Shown: positions 8,151 through 17,294, counted from the first letter of the stretch. The stretch is DNA of 42,891 nucleotides from JAVZJR01 sp964435235 (GCA_964435235.1 CAYSXZ010000042.1:1-42891); one strand, 5' to 3'. Translations and numbers: made by a program. The notes: generated from the letters alone by a model not told the origin.

Positions 8151-9457
8151 CCTACCGTTATGTTGTCTACCCTTATATGCGGCCCACCATCCTCTACTGA
8201 AACGGACTGACCGAATTTACCGCACACCCCTGGATTTGTTCCAAAATCGTTACCCACAGCTACGATGTTTTTCAAAACCTCTAGTACATTCCCAGTTATG
8301 GTCACATCTCTTATAAGCTCTTCTATCCTACCGTTTCTTATTCTGTAAGCTTCCTCGGCCTTAAACATAAAACCTCCTGTAAATATATCAACGCTTCCGC
8401 CAAGCATCCCTTTGAGATAGAGACCAGAACGGACATCTAGAACGTCATCCTTCGAATCTTTTCCTGGAAGAAAAAATGTATTGCTCATACGTACGATTGG
8501 GACATGAAAAACATCTTCTGCGCGTGCATGCCCGTTCGGATTGCTAGCTGTTTCCACTGCTGTTTCTCTCGAATTAAGGTAGTTTGTGAGGATTCCTTCT
8601 TTTATCAATTCTGTTTTTTCTCCTCTTATTCCTTCATCGTCATACTCATAAAAACCAAAATACTTGGCGGATGGGTCGTCGCATATATTTACCAACTCAC
8701 TAGCTATTCTTTCTCCTTTTTTTCCAGCGAGTATTGATTCCGAAGATGCAACACTGTCCGCTTCTGAGGCATGACCCACCACTTCGTGACTGAAAACCCC
8801 AGTCATCTCAGGATCTAAAACAACTGTAAATCTACCTTTTGGTGGCGGCTTTGCTGTGATGAGCCGTTTTGCTGTCTCGGCTGCTTTTTTGCATGCAGTC
8901 TCTGGCTTTAGAGCGCTGAAACCATTTCTAGATGCTGCACTCTCTACACCTCTTTGTATGGTTGTTGCATCCCGCGCCACTGCAAGACAAGAAAGATAGG
9001 TGTAACAATACTCTTGAATTATCTCGGAGCCTTCGGAATTGTAGAATTCAGATGAAACATACGAATCGCTGCACGAGAGTGCTGTGGAGATAATGTTATT
9101 TTCTTTCATATGTTTCTTGGCTTCTATGAGGGATGCTACCTTCTCTTCTTGCGCCAAGCTATCCTGCTTTGTCTTTATGTGTTTTTTTACCTGCGGTGCT
9201 TCGAAAACAGAACTCGTACTTCTTTCAAGCGAGGCCAGCGATTCTGCCTTTCTTAATAGTTCTTCTACTTTTGTAGAGTGCTGATTTGAGGATGCAAAGC
9301 CCCAGGCGCCATCCTTCAGAATCCTTACTGACATGCCAAAGAAATTGCCTGAATGTAACTTTATCTCTTCATCCTTTAGTGTTATTGTAGTTTTGTTACC
9401 GGATTCTATTCTTAAATCTGCATAGTCATATTTGGAAAGCAATCTAACATATTCCAT
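8147..9457 (-). CDS. tldD: TldD-family metalloprotease
   Basis: The zinc-protease motif HEVVGH (residues 224-229, HExxxH) in FSHEVVGHASEAD is typical of active TldD. In bacteria TldD works with the inactive partner TldE/PmbA to degrade unfolded peptides and process modified peptides. Its 436 residues are in the archaeal range, slightly shorter than E. coli TldD. No TldE gene is adjacent; the neighbours are Roadblock and KaiC-like genes upstream and a membrane permease that overlaps its stop. Archaea often carry the tldD-tldE pair, so the lone gene is notable, but a partner may lie elsewhere in the genome. Confidence 0.93.
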   Translation of the reverse strand: MEYVRLLSKYDYADLRIESGNKTTITLKDEEIKLHSGNFFGMSVRILKDGAWGFASSNQHSTKVEELLRKAESLASLERSTSSVFEAPQVKKHIKTKQDSLAQEEKVASLIEAKKHMKENNIISTALSCSDSYVSSEFYNSEGSEIIQEYCYTYLSCLAVARDATTIQRGVESAASRNGFSALKPETACKKAAETAKRLITAKPPPKGRFTVVLDPEMTGVFSHEVVGHASEADSVASSESILAGKKGERIASELVNICDDPSAKYFGFYEYDDEGIRGEKTELIKEGILTNYLNSRETAVETASNPNGHARAEDVFHVPIVRMSNTFFLPGKDSKDDVLDVRSGLYLKGMLGGSVDIFTGGFMFKAEEAYRIRNGRIEELIRDVTITGNVLEVLKNIVAVGNDFGTNPGVCGKFGQSVSVEDGGPHIRVDNITVG

Positions 9458-9475
9458 TGCAAAACCCGTGTATTG

Positions 9476-9817
9476 TTATGTTGACACTTTTTTTGAATAT
9501 TCAATGATTCTTCTTTTTTCGTCTTTTGATTTTGCAATTCCACAAAAAATAAAGTTTTTTATTGGAACGAGAACAATGGTCGTGTTTTCAAGGGTAATCT
9601 CAACTTCTTTTTGAGTGTTCTTCATCCTTTCCATAATCGCCTCCGATATATTAAAGCATCTTGCCATCAGGCTTGGGGCAACATCAGAAAGAGCAACTGT
9701 GGAGTAGACAACAACTCCGTCCCTTCTAAGGAGCGCTCCGACTATGCCTTCGTTTTTCATTTCATCAAGCAGCTCTTCGATTTTTCCCTCTTTTTTTTCT
9801 GTTATTCCTTCTGGCAT
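9476..9817 (-). CDS. Roadblock/LC7-type small protein
   Basis: A 113-residue alpha/beta protein with the Roadblock/LAMTOR2 pattern: GIVGALLRRDGVVVYST in the first strand pair, an amphipathic central helix, then VEITLENTTIVLVPIKNFIFCGIA. Such proteins form dimeric platforms for GTPases or sensory complexes. The ATG at 9817 is chosen over the upstream GTG because GGTGA sits about 6 nt before it, inside the gap after the KaiC-like gene. Prokaryotic Roadblock genes usually accompany an MglA-like GTPase; here the neighbour is a RecA-fold ATPase. Confidence 0.75.
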   Translation of the reverse strand: MPEGITEKKEGKIEELLDEMKNEGIVGALLRRDGVVVYSTVALSDVAPSLMARCFNISEAIMERMKNTQKEVEITLENTTIVLVPIKNFIFCGIAKSKDEKRRIIEYSKKVST

Positions 9818-9826
9818 GGGTGTCAC

Positions 9827-10549
9827 CTACACAACAGTCATCCCAGATGCGCCTAGCTTTACATGCAATGGCATCGATACTCTTGGGACGGTGAGGAAGA
9901 GGTTTCCTCCTTTTTCCTCTAAAATAAATACTTCGTCCATACCTCTTTGGAGAATGGTGAGTGTTTGTTTATCATGCACCCCCTCTTCTACTATGTAAAG
10001 CGTTGTAGCCGATGCGCCTTTTAATCTCCCCCCTATTATGTTTAGAAATTTTCCTATCGATTCGAGCGGGTTATATAGAACGAATGTAGAGAGGGTGTGA
10101 AAGACAACCCTTATCTTCTTGCCCGCACTGGAGCGGATAACATCATTTAAAGCGAGGGATAAATCATTCAATGCACTCGGGCTTTGAAGAACGGTTATCT
10201 TTTCGGTTGATGATGCTTCCTTTTTCCCACCAAGCGTTGCACTATAGCAATCTATAAAATGAATATTTTCCTTTTCCAGATTTATACCGAAATTTTCAGC
10301 GGCCTTTTTTACCTCTTCGGGGGAAGAGTCGCCACATATAAAACAGACATTTTCATTCTTTGGATCTGCGGCTGCTGCAAAATGATAGGCAAAAACTGAT
10401 TTTTCGATGCCTGTTGGGCCTATAAACATAACGTTTGCAGGCCAGTGGTACCCTCCCTCTAGTACCACGTCCAAATCGTCTATACCTGTCGAAACCCTGT
10501 TCTTCCGCATTATAGGACGATCTTCGTCTACCCCCATTTCAAGCGCCAT
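9827..10549 (-). CDS. KaiC/RAD55-like RecA-fold protein with altered Walker motifs
   Basis: The beginning (RVSTGIDDLDVVLEGGY) is the classic start of KaiC/RAD55-family domains. The P-loop reads GPTGIEKS (about residues 44-51), with Glu where Gly normally precedes Lys, and the strand expected to end in the Walker B Asp reads IRVVFHTLS, with no acid. ATP binding or hydrolysis may therefore be impaired. A GTGATC ribosome binding site directly upstream favours ATG 10549 over the in-frame GTG at 10558. It leads a minus-strand run with Roadblock, TldD and the permease. Archaeal relatives are often regulatory; the function here is unknown. Confidence 0.75.
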   Translation of the reverse strand: MALEMGVDEDRPIMRKNRVSTGIDDLDVVLEGGYHWPANVMFIGPTGIEKSVFAYHFAAAADPKNENVCFICGDSSPEEVKKAAENFGINLEKENIHFIDCYSATLGGKKEASSTEKITVLQSPSALNDLSLALNDVIRSSAGKKIRVVFHTLSTFVLYNPLESIGKFLNIIGGRLKGASATTLYIVEEGVHDKQTLTILQRGMDEVFILEEKGGNLFLTVPRVSMPLHVKLGASGMTVV

Positions 10550-10613
10550 TGAGATCACGCATCAATTAATCTTCTAATAGTTATAATTATAAATAAATAT
10601 CGTACCAGCCAAA

Positions 10614-10621
10614 CATTTAAA
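10614..10621 (+). promoter_or_regulatory. TATA box for polB
   Basis: CATTTAAA is centred about 26 nt before ATG 10644, with no ribosome binding site between. This indicates a leaderless polB transcript. Confidence 0.5.
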
Positions 10622-10643
10622 CGCGTGCAACTCATAATAAAGC

Positions 10644-13016
10644 ATGGTAACGAAAAGGGCTTTCTTCCTAGATGCAGGATATATTGTAAGAAATGAGAGG
10701 ACGTATATATCATTGCTTCTAAAGGGTAAGGGAAGAGCAGTAAGGCTTTACTACGAATACTATCCATATTTTTTGGTTGATGCATCTGAAGATAAAAAAG
10801 AAGCTATAGGGAGCATAAGAATCTCTGCGGGCAGTGAGGTAGTAACCCCGCTTAAAGTAGAAACTGTAAGATTGCTAGCTGGGGCAAAAGAGAAAAGATT
10901 TTTGAAGATATACTGCAAAAAACCAGCCCATGTACCAGTCTTGAGAAAAGCACTCCCGTTTCAGTGTTACGAATCCGAAATACCATTTGCAAAAAGATTC
11001 ATCTTAGATTTTCAGCTCATACCGAATGGGATAATAAAATACGAGAGGGAAGGGCGGATAATAAAGAGAATAATCGATACTGAGCCCGGAGATATTCATC
11101 TTAATGCTATGGCGTTTGATATAGAAACCTATAATCCGTCCGGAACACCGCGTGGAAAAAAAGATCCGATAATTATGATAAGCTATTGCGGAAGAAAAAA
11201 GGGGGTAATAACGTATAAAAATTCAAGTGAGAACTATGTCGAGGTAGTAAAAAATGAGAAAGGGTTAATAGAGAGATTCAACGAGATAATTAAGACGGAA
11301 GACCCCGACATTCTTTTTGGGTATAACTCCAGTAATTTTGATATTCCTTATCTAATGGAAAGGGCGAGGATTAACGGTGCAAAACTTCTGCTTGGAAGAT
11401 GGGGGGAAAGAATTAAGGAGGTAAGGAAGGGGCTTGTAAAGGGGATAAAGGTGGATGGTAGGATCCACATAGATGTCTATCCCATAATAAGATTTTTTGG
11501 ATTCATTGGTGTGATAAAGGCGCAGGAGTTTACCCTTGATTCTATAGCATCTGAGGTTCTTGGAAAAAGAAAGATAAAAATGAGAAAGGATGAGATGTGG
11601 AAACTGTGGGATTCGGGAAAGACCGACGAAATAGCGATTTACTCAATGACGGATGCAGAACTTACTGCAGAGCTCGGGCAGTTCTACCTTCCGCTTGAAC
11701 TCGAATTGAGTACTCTTACTAGACTACCGCTGTTCGAAACGTGCATATCGACAAGCGGACAACTTGTAGAGAATTTGCTTATGTACAACGCCGTAAAAAA
11801 CAGAATGGTCATTCCACCAAAGCCTGCTGGCGAAGAGATAAAAGAAAGAATAGCTAATCCAATAAAGGGAGCATTTGTAAAGCTTCCAGAGCCAGGAATA
11901 TATGAGAACATCGCTGTCCTAGACTTCAGAGGGCTGTATCCTTCTATAATAGTTTCATACAATATAGATCCGAACACAATTGCAAACGAAAAGGGCGATG
12001 GTGTAGTTGAATCTCCAAGTGGTGTGCTCTTTAACACTAAGAAAAAAGGACTCATCCCAATGGTTCTCGAGCGTCTGATAGATTTTAGAGCAAGCCTAAA
12101 GAAACAGTTAAAGAATCTGCAACCAGGCACAGATGAGTATGCACGAGTACTTGCAAGGTCGCAAGCGGTAAAGATTCTTTCGAATTCATTTTATGGTTAT
12201 CTAGGTTATCCGCGCTCTAGGTGGTATTCTAGGAAGTGCGCCGACAGCGTAACTGCATGGGGAAGGAAGCATATCCACGAAACAATTAAAGCAGCTGAAA
12301 AAATAGGATTTAGGGTTCTCTATGCAGATACGGATTCTGTTTTTTTGATTTACAATCAGAAGAGAGATGTAATGAATTTTATAGAAGAGATAAACCGGTC
12401 CCTTCCGGAGAAGATGGAGCTCGAACTCGAAGGTTTCTACCCGCGTGGCGTTTTTGTAAGCAAGAAAGGAAAGGAGGAAAAGGGAGCAAAGAAAAAATAC
12501 GCATTGCTTGGAGAAGATGGAAGGATAAAGATACGTGGCTTCGAGCTTGTAAGGAGGGATTGGTCCATGATTGCGAAGGAGACACAAAGGCGCGTTCTTG
12601 AAGCGATACTTAAGGAAGGAAGCAAAAAGAAGGCTGTTGAGATAGTGAGAGAATCTATAGAGAGATTAAGAAGAGGGCAGGTATCTCTTGAAGAGCTTGC
12701 GATTGTTACGCAATTGAACAAAGACCCGAGAGGGGGTTATGAGGTTATAAGTCCTGAACTCTCTGCAGCGCGCAAGGCGATAGAGAACGGTGTGCTGATT
12801 GAACGAGGAAGCATGATATCATATGTTATAACGAAAAAAGGAGCGAGTATTTCTGAAAAAGCGATGCCGACAGACATGGCAAAGGACTATGATGCAGACT
12901 ACTATATAAACAATCAGGTGCTTCCTGCAGTTATGAAAATACTTAAAGAGCTTGGTTATGACGAGTACGGTATGAAGGTTGGTGGAAGACAAGCTGAATT
13001 GAACTCTTTTTTATAG
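10644..13016 (+). CDS. polB: DNA polymerase, family B
   Basis: Replicative or repair DNA polymerase with proofreading. The exonuclease I motif is FDIET (D159, E161). The polymerase motifs are DFRGLYPSII (from D427) and YADTDS (560-565), holding the two catalytic Asp residues, with SNSFYGYLGYPRSRWYS between them. The last eight residues, QAELNSFL, fit a PCNA-interacting peptide (QxxLxxFL). Its 790 residues are typical of archaeal PolB, and no intein interrupts the motifs. It is divergent from the KaiC-like operon and appears monocistronic. Identification is secure; whether it is the main replicase cannot be told here. Confidence 0.97.
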   Translation: MVTKRAFFLDAGYIVRNERTYISLLLKGKGRAVRLYYEYYPYFLVDASEDKKEAIGSIRISAGSEVVTPLKVETVRLLAGAKEKRFLKIYCKKPAHVPVLRKALPFQCYESEIPFAKRFILDFQLIPNGIIKYEREGRIIKRIIDTEPGDIHLNAMAFDIETYNPSGTPRGKKDPIIMISYCGRKKGVITYKNSSENYVEVVKNEKGLIERFNEIIKTEDPDILFGYNSSNFDIPYLMERARINGAKLLLGRWGERIKEVRKGLVKGIKVDGRIHIDVYPIIRFFGFIGVIKAQEFTLDSIASEVLGKRKIKMRKDEMWKLWDSGKTDEIAIYSMTDAELTAELGQFYLPLELELSTLTRLPLFETCISTSGQLVENLLMYNAVKNRMVIPPKPAGEEIKERIANPIKGAFVKLPEPGIYENIAVLDFRGLYPSIIVSYNIDPNTIANEKGDGVVESPSGVLFNTKKKGLIPMVLERLIDFRASLKKQLKNLQPGTDEYARVLARSQAVKILSNSFYGYLGYPRSRWYSRKCADSVTAWGRKHIHETIKAAEKIGFRVLYADTDSVFLIYNQKRDVMNFIEEINRSLPEKMELELEGFYPRGVFVSKKGKEEKGAKKKYALLGEDGRIKIRGFELVRRDWSMIAKETQRRVLEAILKEGSKKKAVEIVRESIERLRRGQVSLEELAIVTQLNKDPRGGYEVISPELSAARKAIENGVLIERGSMISYVITKKGASISEKAMPTDMAKDYDADYYINNQVLPAVMKILKELGYDEYGMKVGGRQAELNSFL

Positions 13017-13032
13017 ATCGCTCTTAGAAGTA

Positions 13033-13040
13033 TTTTTAAA
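13033..13040 (+). promoter_or_regulatory. TATA box for the pentose phosphate operon
   Basis: TTTTTAAA in the 70-nt gap after polB lies about 50 nt before ATG 13087. An AGGGGTG ribosome binding site (13071-13077) follows, consistent with a short leader for the epimerase-transketolase genes. Confidence 0.4.
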
Positions 13041-13086
13041 CCGAATAGCCATTAATAGTATATAGGATTGAGGGGTGCAGTTGCGG

Positions 13087-13758
13087 ATGAAGAAGAGATG
13101 CTTAGAGATAATACCAGCAATACTTTCAAAAACAAAGGAGGACATGATAAAGAAGGTATCCCTTGTTGCGCCGCACGTAAAGATGATCCATATAGACATG
13201 ATGGATGGAAAATTTGTTCCAAATACAACATTATCAACAGGGGAGACTGCAGGTGCGCTTGATCCAAAGAGGCGCTATATATTCCATTGGATGGTTGAAC
13301 GGCCGGAGGAAGAAATACCGAAACTCGGGAGGTTATCGAGCGGAAACCTCCATCTTGTGCATGCAGAGATTCTCAACAAAAGTAGATGGGCGGCTCTTAA
13401 AAAATTAGGTGTGCTGCTCGGAATTGCTATAAATCCGGAAACCCCGCTCAGTACAATAGCAGAATATATAGAAGAAACAGAAGACTTTCTTATAATGTCT
13501 GTCCATCCTGGTTTTTCAAACCAGAAGTATATCCAGGATGTAGAAGAAAAGATAAGGGAGTTGAGAAAAAAGAAACCTAATGCAAATATAGAGGTTGATG
13601 GCGGAATAGAACCGGAAACTGCAAAGCGTGCGGTGATGGCTGGAGCGAATTGGCTTGCTTCGGCCAGCGCAATATTCGGTAAGGACGATGTTAAAAATGC
13701 GATAGAAGAAATAAAAAGATCAGTTAGGGGGCTCTCGAATGTTCAAAAAAATAAATAA
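13087..13758 (+). CDS. rpe: Ribulose-phosphate 3-epimerase
   Basis: Interconverts ribulose 5-phosphate and xylulose 5-phosphate. The TIM-barrel signatures are all there: HIDMMDGKFVPN, SVHPGFSNQKY, EVDGGI and the C-terminal phosphate-binding ASAIFG. ATG 13087 is preferred to the in-frame GTG at 13075 because that GTG is part of the AGGGGTG ribosome binding site. The 3' end overlaps the transketolase N-half gene by 20 nt, so the two are translationally coupled. It is one of four pentose phosphate genes in a row. Confidence 0.94.
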   Translation: MKKRCLEIIPAILSKTKEDMIKKVSLVAPHVKMIHIDMMDGKFVPNTTLSTGETAGALDPKRRYIFHWMVERPEEEIPKLGRLSSGNLHLVHAEILNKSRWAALKKLGVLLGIAINPETPLSTIAEYIEETEDFLIMSVHPGFSNQKYIQDVEEKIRELRKKKPNANIEVDGGIEPETAKRAVMAGANWLASASAIFGKDDVKNAIEEIKRSVRGLSNVQKNK

Positions 13759-14596
13759 CATAAAACAGTTAAAACTAAAGGCGAATGAGATAAGGCAGGA
13801 CGTTGTCAGAATGCTCAATGCTGCAAAATCAGGGCACCCTGCAGGTGCTATCGGTCTCGCAGACATATTCTCTGCGTTGTTTTTTAATGTTCTTTACCAT
13901 GACCCAAAAAACCCAGAATGGCCTGAGAGGGATAGACTGATACTTTCGAATGGTCATGTCTGTCCTGTTCTTTACGCTGCGCTTGCGCATACAGGTTATT
14001 TTCCAAGGGAAGAATTACTTACGCTCAGAAAATTGGGCTCCAGGCTCCAAGGCCATCCGCATAGAGGAAGTTTGCCAGGAATAGAAAATTCATCCGGCCC
14101 TCTTGGACAAGGACTTTCAATTGCAGTAGGTACGGCGATAGTTGCAAAAAGAGAGAAGAAAAAATGGAGAACATACTGTATGATGTCTGACGGTGAACTG
14201 GACGAAGGGCAGTGTTGGGAAGCTGCCATGCTCGCGAGCAAGCATAAGCTTGGGAATCTAACTGCCATAGTTGATAGAAACAACATACAAATAGATGGTT
14301 ATACGGAAGAGGTAATGCCGCTTGAACCGCTTGCGGAAAAGTTTCGCTCGTTTGGCTGGAATGTAATAAATGTGGACGGCCATAATATAAAGAAATTCAT
14401 AGACGCATGCGAAGAGAGCAAGGCTGTTTTTGAAAAACCAACTGTCATTATAGCACACACAGTGCCTGGAAAGACGATATCGTTTATGGAATTTGTGGCA
14501 GAGTGGCACGGAAAATCTCCTGGCGATGAATTAGCAAAGAAGGCGCTGGAAGAGCTAGAAAGGGAGAGACAACGCATCTTGGAGGAGGACGAATAA
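13739..14596 (+). CDS. Transketolase, N-terminal (thiamine-pyrophosphate-binding) subunit
   Basis: N-terminal half of transketolase, encoded as a separate gene as in many archaea. It carries the thiamine diphosphate/Mg motif from SDGELDEGQCWEA to VDRNN, plus the conserved early SGHPAGAIGLADI and GPLGQGLSIAVG. At 285 residues it covers only the PP domain. It overlaps rpe upstream, and its TAA shares a base with the ATG of the C-terminal half. Together the halves should form one active enzyme moving two-carbon units between sugar phosphates. Confidence 0.95.
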   Translation: MFKKINNIKQLKLKANEIRQDVVRMLNAAKSGHPAGAIGLADIFSALFFNVLYHDPKNPEWPERDRLILSNGHVCPVLYAALAHTGYFPREELLTLRKLGSRLQGHPHRGSLPGIENSSGPLGQGLSIAVGTAIVAKREKKKWRTYCMMSDGELDEGQCWEAAMLASKHKLGNLTAIVDRNNIQIDGYTEEVMPLEPLAEKFRSFGWNVINVDGHNIKKFIDACEESKAVFEKPTVIIAHTVPGKTISFMEFVAEWHGKSPGDELAKKALEELERERQRILEEDE

Positions 14597-15561
14597 TGAA
14601 CCTCATAGAAGATATACACTCTCCAAAAGAATGGAAGGCAACGAGAGAAGGTGTCGGTAGAGCGCTCGTAGAGGAAGGAGGAAAGAACGAAGATATATGG
14701 GTGCTCAGCGCTGACGTAACAGAATCTACCAGGGTACATGAGTTCGCAGAGAAATTTCCAAAAAGATTTGTGCAGGTTGGGGTCGCGGAGCAGAACCTGG
14801 CTGGTGTCGCTGCTGGAATAGCGTCTCTTGGTAAGATTGCTGTAATATCTGCGTATTCTGTATTTTCTCCAGGAAGGAACTGGGATCAGATAAGGGTTGC
14901 GATATGCTATAACAATGTTAATGTAAAGATACATGGTTCGCACAGCGGGTTGAACGTTGGACCAGATGGTGCATCCCATCAAGCACTTGAAGATATAGCA
15001 ATGATGAGAGCGCTACCGAACATAATAGTCCTAGCACCTGCAGATGCATTAGAAGCTAAGAAAGCTATGGTGGCTGCTCTTAGATATAAAGGACCTGTTT
15101 ATATAAGGACATCGAGGGACAAAACCCCAATTTTTACTACGGAGACTACTCCTTTTGAAATAGGAAAGGCAAATGTTTATAGAGATGGGAAAGACGTAGC
15201 CATAATAGCGCATGGGCTTCAGGTTTACCAGTCCATCCTTGCTGCAGAGGAGCTTGCAAAGGAAGGGATAGATGTAGCTGTTATAGACTGCCATACAATA
15301 AAACCGTTAGACAAAGAAACCATAGTAGAGTATGCAAAGAAGACTGGGCTTGTTGTAACTGTGGAAGAACATCAAGTACATGGTGGGATGGGAAGTGCAG
15401 TTGCTGAATTACTCTCGGAATACTGGCCCACCAGAATGAAGATTCATGGTGTGTATGATACATTTGGGGAATCTGGAGAGTGTTGGGAACTTCTTAAAAA
15501 ATACAAATTAGATGCTACTGGGATAATGGAAGTTGTAAAGGAAGCTATTGAAAAAAAATAA
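14596..15561 (+). CDS. Transketolase, C-terminal (pyrimidine-binding) subunit
   Basis: Second half of the split transketolase. The Pyr domain contains the activating glutamate in QVGVAEQNLAGVAAG, plus SHSGLNVGPDGASHQALED and the C-terminal domain VVTVEEHQVHGGMGSAVAE. Its 321 residues match the stand-alone archaeal subunit. Translation starts at the base shared with the previous stop (TAATG), ensuring paired synthesis of the two halves. A deoxyxylulose-phosphate synthase identity is unlikely given the split form and the neighbours. Confidence 0.95.
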   Translation: MNLIEDIHSPKEWKATREGVGRALVEEGGKNEDIWVLSADVTESTRVHEFAEKFPKRFVQVGVAEQNLAGVAAGIASLGKIAVISAYSVFSPGRNWDQIRVAICYNNVNVKIHGSHSGLNVGPDGASHQALEDIAMMRALPNIIVLAPADALEAKKAMVAALRYKGPVYIRTSRDKTPIFTTETTPFEIGKANVYRDGKDVAIIAHGLQVYQSILAAEELAKEGIDVAVIDCHTIKPLDKETIVEYAKKTGLVVTVEEHQVHGGMGSAVAELLSEYWPTRMKIHGVYDTFGESGECWELLKKYKLDATGIMEVVKEAIEKK

Positions 15562-15627
15562 GGCGAATGTGTATGCTTATCGCTGCGGGTTTGTTTCTAT
15601 ATCTCAAGAAAATCTGAAGGTGGAGGC

Positions 15628-16278
15628 ATGAAATTCTTCGTTGATATTGCGGATGTTGAAGAAATAAAAAAAGCGATAGAGCTCGGCGTGTGTGATGGGG
15701 TTACTACGAATCCAACGCTCATTATGAAATCTGGTAAAACGCAAGAGGAAGCGGTTAAGGAAATCGCGAAGGTTATAGGCAACAGACCGCTTAGCGTGGA
15801 AGCGATAAGCGATAGCGCTGAAGGAATGATAAAGGAAGCAGAGGAGTACGTAAAATGGGGAAAGAACATCGTGATTAAGATACCGATGACGAAGGAAGGG
15901 ATGAAGGCAGTAAGGATGCTCACAGAAAAAGGGATAAAGACGAACGTAACCCTCGTCTTCTCAGTGCCACAGGCTCTGATCGCAGCAAAAGCAGGTGCAA
16001 CATATGTTTCTCCGTTTGTGGGTCGGCTTGACGATGTCGGGGAGAACGGAATGGAGTTTGTGCGACAGATTGTTCAGGTTTATAGGAACTATGATTTCAA
16101 AGCAGAGATAATAGTTGCATCTGTCCGCTCTGAAAAGCATGTTGTAGAGGCAGCGCTTGCAGGCGCACACATTGCAACCATACCACCAACTGTTCTCGAG
16201 AAGCTATGGACTCACCCGCTTACCGAGAAAGGAATAAAAACGTTCAAGGAGCATTATGAAAAGACATTGAGGAGATAA
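15628..16278 (+). CDS. tal: Transaldolase (TalC/MipB-type)
   Basis: Moves a three-carbon dihydroxyacetone unit between sugar phosphates, closing the non-oxidative pentose phosphate route with the genes upstream. It is the short (~215-residue) class-I aldolase type. The Schiff-base lysine is K84 in NIVIKIPMT; other signatures are DGVTTNPTLI, TNVTLVFS and YVSPFVGRLDD. Some members of this clade are fructose-6-phosphate aldolases, but the operon context favours transaldolase. An AGGTGGAGGC ribosome binding site precedes ATG 15628. A 66-nt gap separates it from the transketolase. Confidence 0.93.
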   Translation: MKFFVDIADVEEIKKAIELGVCDGVTTNPTLIMKSGKTQEEAVKEIAKVIGNRPLSVEAISDSAEGMIKEAEEYVKWGKNIVIKIPMTKEGMKAVRMLTEKGIKTNVTLVFSVPQALIAAKAGATYVSPFVGRLDDVGENGMEFVRQIVQVYRNYDFKAEIIVASVRSEKHVVEAALAGAHIATIPPTVLEKLWTHPLTEKGIKTFKEHYEKTLRR

Positions 16279-16279
16279 A

Positions 16280-16681
16280 ATGCGAGAGAGCATACCGCTT
16301 ACATGGAGAAGGATTCCAGAAAGATATAGGTTGATTGGCTCTGTCTGCGAGACGTGTGGCAGCCATTATTTTCCAAGGCGTGCAGTTTGTCCTAAATGCA
16401 GGAGAAAGGGAAAGTTAAAGGAAATCCAATATTCTGGTAAGGGAAGGATACACTCATATACAACTATTTATTCGCCGCCATCTGGTTTCGAAGACCAGGT
16501 ACCATATTCGATTGCGATAATCGAACTTGACGAGGGAGCGCGCGTCCTTGGCCAGATAGTAGATGCAAACGAGAAGCAATTGAAGGTAGGCGCACGCGTT
16601 GAGCAGTGCTTCCGCATAATCCAAAGGGACGACCCGGAGGGTCTCATTCATTACGGTTTTAAGTTTAGGATTGTTGATTAG
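16280..16681 (+). CDS. DUF35 zinc-ribbon/OB-fold protein
   Basis: A 133-residue DUF35 protein: a rubredoxin-like zinc ribbon (CETCG and CPKCR) followed by an acyl-CoA-binding-type OB fold (GKGRIHSYTTIYSPPSGFEDQVPYSIAIIELDEG). In archaea such proteins usually form a complex with thiolase and HMG-CoA synthase of the mevalonate pathway. Neither gene is adjacent here; instead it starts one base after transaldolase and precedes LemA. Its role as an acyl-CoA channel partner is therefore inferred from family only. Confidence 0.88.
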   Translation: MRESIPLTWRRIPERYRLIGSVCETCGSHYFPRRAVCPKCRRKGKLKEIQYSGKGRIHSYTTIYSPPSGFEDQVPYSIAIIELDEGARVLGQIVDANEKQLKVGARVEQCFRIIQRDDPEGLIHYGFKFRIVD

Positions 16682-16693
16682 GATGGTGACGCG

Positions 16694-17287
16694 GTGCTTG
16701 AAGAGATAACGGTAAACGCTTGTTGTTGTCTTATTATTTTTGGACCGATCGTAGCTGTTGTAATCGGATGGTACTTTCTATCAATTTACAACTCATTAAT
16801 ATTCTTAAGAAATCAAATAGATAAGGCGTGGGCTAACATAGATGTGCTTTTGAAACAGAGAAACGACCTCATTCCGAATCTTGTTGAAACTGTGAAAGGA
16901 TATATGAAGCACGAGCGTGAGGTTCTCACAGAGATTACAAAGCTAAGGGTTTCCATTATCAGCGCGACTGGACCAAAGGAAAAGGCTAGGGCAAGCGAAG
17001 GGATAAGCGCTGCATTGAAATCCATATTTGCAGTTGCAGAAAACTATCCGAAACTGCGTGCAAGTGAAAATTTCCTCAAACTTCAGGAGCAGTTAACTGC
17101 AATAGAGAATCAAATCGCTGACAGGAGAGAGTTCTACAACGATTCAGTGCTATTATACAATACGCGGATAAAGACATTCCCGCATCTCTTGGTTGCTGCT
17201 GTCCTTTGGATGAAAGAAAGGGAGTACTTTAAGGTAACTGAAAAGGAAAGAGAGGAAGTTAGTGTAGCATTTGAAGAGAAGAAGTGA
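16694..17287 (+). CDS. lemA: LemA family membrane protein
   Basis: Contains one N-terminal transmembrane segment (about residues 10-32) followed by the LemA helical core: VLLKQRNDLIPNLVETVKGYMKHE and AENYPKLRASENFLKLQEQL, then a conserved IADRREFYND. The molecular function of LemA is not established. The start is GTG 16694, with GGTGA 5 nt upstream; the nearby ATG 16683 is out of frame. Overlap with the next gene's upstream region suggests co-expression with a GIDE-domain protein, a pairing also seen in other prokaryotes. Confidence 0.93.
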   Translation: MLEEITVNACCCLIIFGPIVAVVIGWYFLSIYNSLIFLRNQIDKAWANIDVLLKQRNDLIPNLVETVKGYMKHEREVLTEITKLRVSIISATGPKEKARASEGISAALKSIFAVAENYPKLRASENFLKLQEQLTAIENQIADRREFYNDSVLLYNTRIKTFPHLLVAAVLWMKEREYFKVTEKEREEVSVAFEEKK

Positions 17288-17294
17288 GCTAAAT

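Noticed and set aside
10644..13016. Intein or split in the polymerase gene
   Set aside because: The exonuclease and polymerase motifs are continuous and the length is normal.
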